NCBI GenBank assembly: GCA_001970955.1
Contig: MPUH01001225.1
Location: forward strand, 1 to 20,721
Direction of reading: 5' to 3'
DNA: 20,721 nt
Source: Stentor coeruleus
Lineage: Eukaryota > Ciliophora > Heterotrichea > Heterotrichida > Stentoridae
A model generated the notes under the pieces. That model made no database searches. It saw only the letters and a program-made list of their open reading frames with translations, and had not been told where the DNA came from. How positions within the stretch are numbered: position 1 is the first letter of the stretch; each line of letters opens with the position of its first letter. The position numbers and the translations under genes are program-made. Positions 17,362-20,721 of this stretch are shown in pieces.

Positions 17362-18075
17362 ATGGAACATTTGAATCTTGGGAGGTTCACTTGCGGAGTC
17401 GATGACTACTTCCTATGTGTTAGTTGCAACGGAGTTGTCTATGAGCCTGTTGAATGCAGCAACTGTGAAGATTTGCTTTGCTCAGGCTGTGCTGACAACA
17501 TAACAACTTGTCCTTCCTGTCATGAAAATCTTGAAACTCGGGTAACTTCAAGATACGCTTTACAAATCTACTCTCAACTCACTTTAAGATGTCATAATTT
17601 TCTACAAGGTTGTAACCAGGAAGGTCTTATAAAAGATACATTAAAACACCAGGGAGAATGTGAATATGAGATTTTTCAATGTTCAAATCCTTTGTGTTTA
17701 GAATCAAAAATGCGTATTGATAAGTATTGTGATGATCCATTAGTATGTAGTGAAAATTGTAAGCTTGTTGTGAGCTTTGATAGAATACTTAAGACTAGGG
17801 ACCAAAATTTGATTTTGACAACTTTGCATACTTATCTTAAAGAACTTAAAGAGAAGGAACTTGCTGAGGTTACTGAAAAGATCAGGAAAAGTATTGAGAT
17901 TTTAGATGAAAAGCTTATGGAAAAAGAAGAATTTGCTACAGAAGAACAGGAATTGAGAGATGAGATTGAAATGAGGAGGAAAAAATTTCATCCTGGAAAA
18001 TGGCATGCACAAGGAAAGTATTGGGTTTGCTGTTTGAATAAAAGTAAACTAGCTTTAGGGTGCAAACCTGTTTAG
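17362..18075 (+). CDS. RING plus TRAF-type zinc-finger protein, probable E3 ubiquitin ligase
   Basis: This 237-residue protein has an N-terminal RING finger with eight Cys ligands (C19, C22, C32, C35, C40, C43, C50, C53). His at the fourth position is replaced by Cys (ECSNCEDLLC), a form common in ciliate TRAF-like proteins. A TRAF-type Cys/His zinc-finger region (about 76-136) follows, then a charged helical, probably coiled-coil segment (about 150-210). A small Cys motif ends it (HPGKW...YWVCC...GC, 212-235). There is no MATH domain. The RING suggests E2 binding and ubiquitin transfer; the target is unknown. A 15-mer with intron-like ends lies in the last codons (18044-18058), but unspliced reading keeps CC-x8-GC spacing. 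Confidence 0.85.
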   Translation: MEHLNLGRFTCGVDDYFLCVSCNGVVYEPVECSNCEDLLCSGCADNITTCPSCHENLETRVTSRYALQIYSQLTLRCHNFLQGCNQEGLIKDTLKHQGECEYEIFQCSNPLCLESKMRIDKYCDDPLVCSENCKLVVSFDRILKTRDQNLILTTLHTYLKELKEKELAEVTEKIRKSIEILDEKLMEKEEFATEEQELRDEIEMRRKKFHPGKWHAQGKYWVCCLNKSKLALGCKPV

Positions 18076-18522
18076 GTAAGATAATTAGTTTTATTAATGT
18101 AGAAAACTTGGATTATTATTTGGAATAATTAATTGTTGAAGAATATTTTAATATTGAGTTAATAAAAACTGATGGAGCTGATTTTTATTTTTTAAATTTA
18201 GGAGGAAAATTAATGAATTCAGATGGGGTTTTTTGATCTGGTGAAATTTATTAGAGTTTTTTAGATGATTTTTGAGGATTTTTACTGTGTTTAATGATGC
18301 TTTGAAGATATTTGAGGTTTAGGAATATTTAAAAAATTAGATGATGCTTTTGAAAATGTAATAAAATAAAGTTCGTGTTGGAAAATGAAGTGCCTGACTA
18401 TAAATGCATTTTAAAAGGTTTTACTTAAAAAAAATCCTTTTCGAGGGGAACCTCCAAATAAACATCAGTTTTAAAAAGCAAATAATAACCATATATCCAA
18501 AGCCTTTACTCAAATTATAATT
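18076..18522. other. intergenic with a skew switch, no gene seen
   Basis: From 18076 to about 18400 the plus strand is G-rich and C-poor. From about 18430 to the next ATG it turns C-rich. The switch probably marks the change from the 3' flank of the RING gene to the 5' flank of the dehydrogenase gene. No open frame is worth naming. Confidence 0.5.
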
Positions 18523-19884
18523 ATGGAATCACCAAAGTGCTTGATCGTAGGCTCAGGACTAATGGTCCGAAGTTTAATTAGCACTTTGTTTCCTCTTGGT
18601 TATAACATCACAGTGACTGGTAATGTTCAATCCGAGCTTGATTCTTTATCAGGGGAATTTAATATAACCACAGTATTTGCCGATGCTTGCCAAGAAGGTG
18701 CATTAAATCCTCTAGTTCAAGGCATGACTGTTGTGATTTCTATGATCCCCCCACGTTTCCACCATCGAGTTCTTCAAGCTTGCATAGCCAGCAAAGTGAA
18801 TTTAGTAACCCCAAGCTACGTCAGCCAAGACATGTATTCATTAGAACAAGAAGCTAAAGATGCAGGAATTGTTGTATCTAATGAAAATGGCTTAGATCCA
18901 GGCATAGACCATATGAGTGTGATAAAAAAGCTTGAAGAAATTAGAAGTAAAGGAGGTAAAGTAGAAGAGTTCCAATCAAGCTGTGGAGCTTTTCCAGCCC
19001 CTGAAGCATGCACAAATAAACTTTGTTATAAACTTGCATGGGCTCCATATGGTGCTTTACTTGCAGCTACAAGACCAGCTAAGTATTTAAAGTCAAATGA
19101 AATTGTTGAGATTTCAGGCTGTGAACTTATGGGAGCTCAAAAACCTTATGATATAGCTTTTCCTCTTCCTATAACTTTTTATCCAAATGGCGACTCTTTA
19201 GTTTACCCAAAAAAATATGGTATTGAAGAAGCTCATACAGTTATGAGATGCACTTTAAGGTATAAAAATTACCCAATTATATGCCAAGCTTTATGTGTTT
19301 TAGGTATTTATAATGAATCACCAAGGAAATTTACTGAGAATTACACTTGGGTTGAATTACTTGAAGAACTTGCTGGTCTTGAAGAAAAAGCTTCAGACAA
19401 CTTGCCTGAGTTTTTTACTGAAACTTTGTCTAGAAAGTTAATTGCTAAATTCCAATATTTACCTCAAGAAAACCTTAGGCTTATTTTTGAAGCTTTTCAT
19501 GAATTAGGATTATCTTCTAATGCTCCAGTTGTTGGAAATAGTGTTTTTGCTGCTTATGTAAATCAAGTACAAGGATTACTTGAGTATAAGGAAGGGGAAA
19601 GGGATTGTGTTATTATGGAACACTTATTTAAAGTTAGATATGAAGATAAAGTTGTTAGACACAAGTCAAGACTTATTGATTATGGAGTACCTAATGGAGG
19701 AACTAGCGCTGTATCAAGATTGGTTAGTGTACCTACAGCTTTAGCTGCAGACTGGGTTTGCAAAAATAATCATGCACCTGGGTTTATGTTCCCAATGGAA
19801 TCCAAGTTTGCTTCAGACGTATTAAGAAAGCTTGAAGAAGAATATAATGTCAAATTTGAAGAAGAAGAAGAAGTAATAGGCTAA
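18523..19884 (+). CDS. saccharopine dehydrogenase, Lys9 type (L-glutamate-forming)
   Basis: This 453-residue enzyme is close to the ~446 of yeast Lys9. It interconverts saccharopine with 2-aminoadipate semialdehyde and glutamate in the alpha-aminoadipate pathway. The Rossmann start is CLIVGSGLMVRSLI (G10-S-G12). Family landmarks follow: VVISMIPPRFH, NLVTPSYVSQDM, the conserved ENGLDPGIDHM (residues 121-131), SSCGAFPAPE (152-161), then the C-terminal domain with EAHTVMRCTLRYKNYP, YTWVELLEELAG and, near the end, SVPTALAADW. The match is to the C-terminal half of animal AASS, but here it stands alone without the lysine-ketoglutarate reductase half. It therefore resembles fungal Lys9. Direction (synthesis or breakdown) cannot be told from sequence. 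The Glu-rich end (EEEEEV) is a low-complexity tail. Confidence 0.93.
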   Translation: MESPKCLIVGSGLMVRSLISTLFPLGYNITVTGNVQSELDSLSGEFNITTVFADACQEGALNPLVQGMTVVISMIPPRFHHRVLQACIASKVNLVTPSYVSQDMYSLEQEAKDAGIVVSNENGLDPGIDHMSVIKKLEEIRSKGGKVEEFQSSCGAFPAPEACTNKLCYKLAWAPYGALLAATRPAKYLKSNEIVEISGCELMGAQKPYDIAFPLPITFYPNGDSLVYPKKYGIEEAHTVMRCTLRYKNYPIICQALCVLGIYNESPRKFTENYTWVELLEELAGLEEKASDNLPEFFTETLSRKLIAKFQYLPQENLRLIFEAFHELGLSSNAPVVGNSVFAAYVNQVQGLLEYKEGERDCVIMEHLFKVRYEDKVVRHKSRLIDYGVPNGGTSAVSRLVSVPTALAADWVCKNNHAPGFMFPMESKFASDVLRKLEEEYNVKFEEEEEVIG

Positions 19885-20209
19885 TTATTATAGAATTCTG
19901 GGTAAAATGAAAACTTTAGTTTAAAAATTTAAGGAAAGTGACTGGTGGACTATCATTTACAACTTTTATTGAAGTTAAGTCTAAAAAAAATAGATAATTT
20001 TTTTTATGTTGAAAGATATGAGGCTACTGTCGATGCTTAATGAAAAATATTTAGAGGCGAATATTATTTGCTTTGTGCTATTTTTAGAACTTGAAAATAT
20101 TTTGGAGGTGAAACTCTGTCTATATATATATATTGTAAGACTTGTGGCTTTGTCCTTTTAAAGAAGATATTTTAGCAAAGCAGAATCTATGTTTTTTAGC
20201 TTTTTATCA
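19885..20209. other. 3' flank of the dehydrogenase gene, no gene seen
   Basis: The plus strand has more G than C, as after the RING gene. It includes a short (TA)n run near 20120. No open frame of note is present. Confidence 0.5.
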
Positions 20210-20283
20210 GTGCATATGATAAGCATACTTAAATCTGCTATAAGTAGTGCATATGATAAACATACTTAAATCTGCTATAAGTA
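20210..20283 (+). repeat. two tandem copies of a 37-nt unit
   Basis: Copies at 20210-20246 and 20247-20283 differ at one base (AAGCAT versus AAACAT). Each begins GTGCATATGATAA and ends CTATAAGTA. The near identity suggests a recent duplication. I know of no function. Confidence 0.95.
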
Positions 20284-20610
20284 AAGGAAATTCTGATATT
20301 CTGAATAGTTTTGCCATCATATCATTTTTAAAGGAGCTTCATGTGTGACTTTGGGTATTATATTTAAAGAATTTTTTTTAATTTATTCTATGATTTTATT
20401 GTAGAAGTGAATTTTTAATAAGGAATTTCTAAATCTTATTTATATTATCATAAATTAGGGAGATAAAAGGAAGAAGAAGTTTTGAATTCTGTTTTAATAA
20501 TATGTTGTAAGCAATTGAGGTGTTGTTATTAAGTTATTTTATATAAGTGGTATTACTTTCCCTCTTCAGTAAGATGCATTTTTTGTATGTTCATCTTTAT
20601 AATTAAATTA
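20284..20610. other. AT-rich intergenic, no gene seen
   Basis: The plus strand is G-rich to about 20550 and then turns C-rich toward the window end. No coding frame is supported. Confidence 0.45.
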
Positions 20611-20678
20611 TTCTCTAAAACCAGACAAAAAGTTTCTGACAGATAAAGCAACTTTTTAATTCTCTAAAACCAGACAAA
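20611..20678 (+). repeat. direct repeat of a 19-mer, 49 nt apart
   Basis: TTCTCTAAAACCAGACAAA occurs at 20611-20629 and again at 20660-20678, exact in both. The flanking sequence differs, apart from shared A/T. The C-rich, G-poor context resembles the 5' flanks of other genes here, so it may lie upstream of a plus-strand gene beyond the window. Confidence 0.9.
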
Positions 20679-20721
20679 TCAAAATCATAATACAAATCCT
20701 AAACTCAAAAGAAATCAAATC

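Overview
This AT-rich window (roughly three quarters A+T by eye) is protist macronuclear DNA, and a Stentor-like heterotrich ciliate fits best. Three genes are interrupted by introns of exactly 15 nt of the form GTA...TAG. Removing each one restores a conserved reading frame. TAA, TAG and TGA all end intact genes, so the standard code is in use, which also fits Stentor. Genes are compact, lie on both strands and form convergent and divergent pairs.

Layout. The left 4.3 kb is a zone of decay. It holds a truncated copy of the 5' end of a PRPP-synthetase gene (1-222), a short SHIPPO-repeat protein whose last repeat is broken (294-701, minus), a CDPK-like kinase frame with two in-frame TAA codons (1184-2098, minus), the intact PRPP-synthetase gene (2448-3458, plus) and two small coding remnants on opposite strands (3860-4315). 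Intact genes follow: an acylated AGC kinase (4440-5525, one intron), a convergent COMMD7-like gene (5606-6220, minus, one intron), a myristoylated charged protein (7095-7580, minus), the OST48 subunit of oligosaccharyltransferase (8299-9516, plus), a convergent ULK/Atg1-like kinase (9618-10970, minus), a P5B ATPase (11969-15337, plus, one intron) and an unrecognised basic coiled-coil protein (15652-16317, plus). A frame-shifted remnant of a membrane-protein gene (16611-17347, minus) lies just before a RING/TRAF-type zinc-finger gene (17362-18075, plus). A Lys9-type saccharopine dehydrogenase (18523-19884, plus) follows. The last 0.8 kb has two short repeat pairs and no gene I can support.

The genes do not form one pathway. 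They are ordinary housekeeping and signalling functions: glycosylation, nucleotide and lysine metabolism, lysosomal-type transport, endosomal trafficking and kinases. Nothing looks like a new multi-gene system. The more unusual signals are structural: the tiny introns, a strong C-over-G excess on the sense strand just 5' of genes, which mirrors in divergent intergenic regions, and several stages of gene decay side by side.
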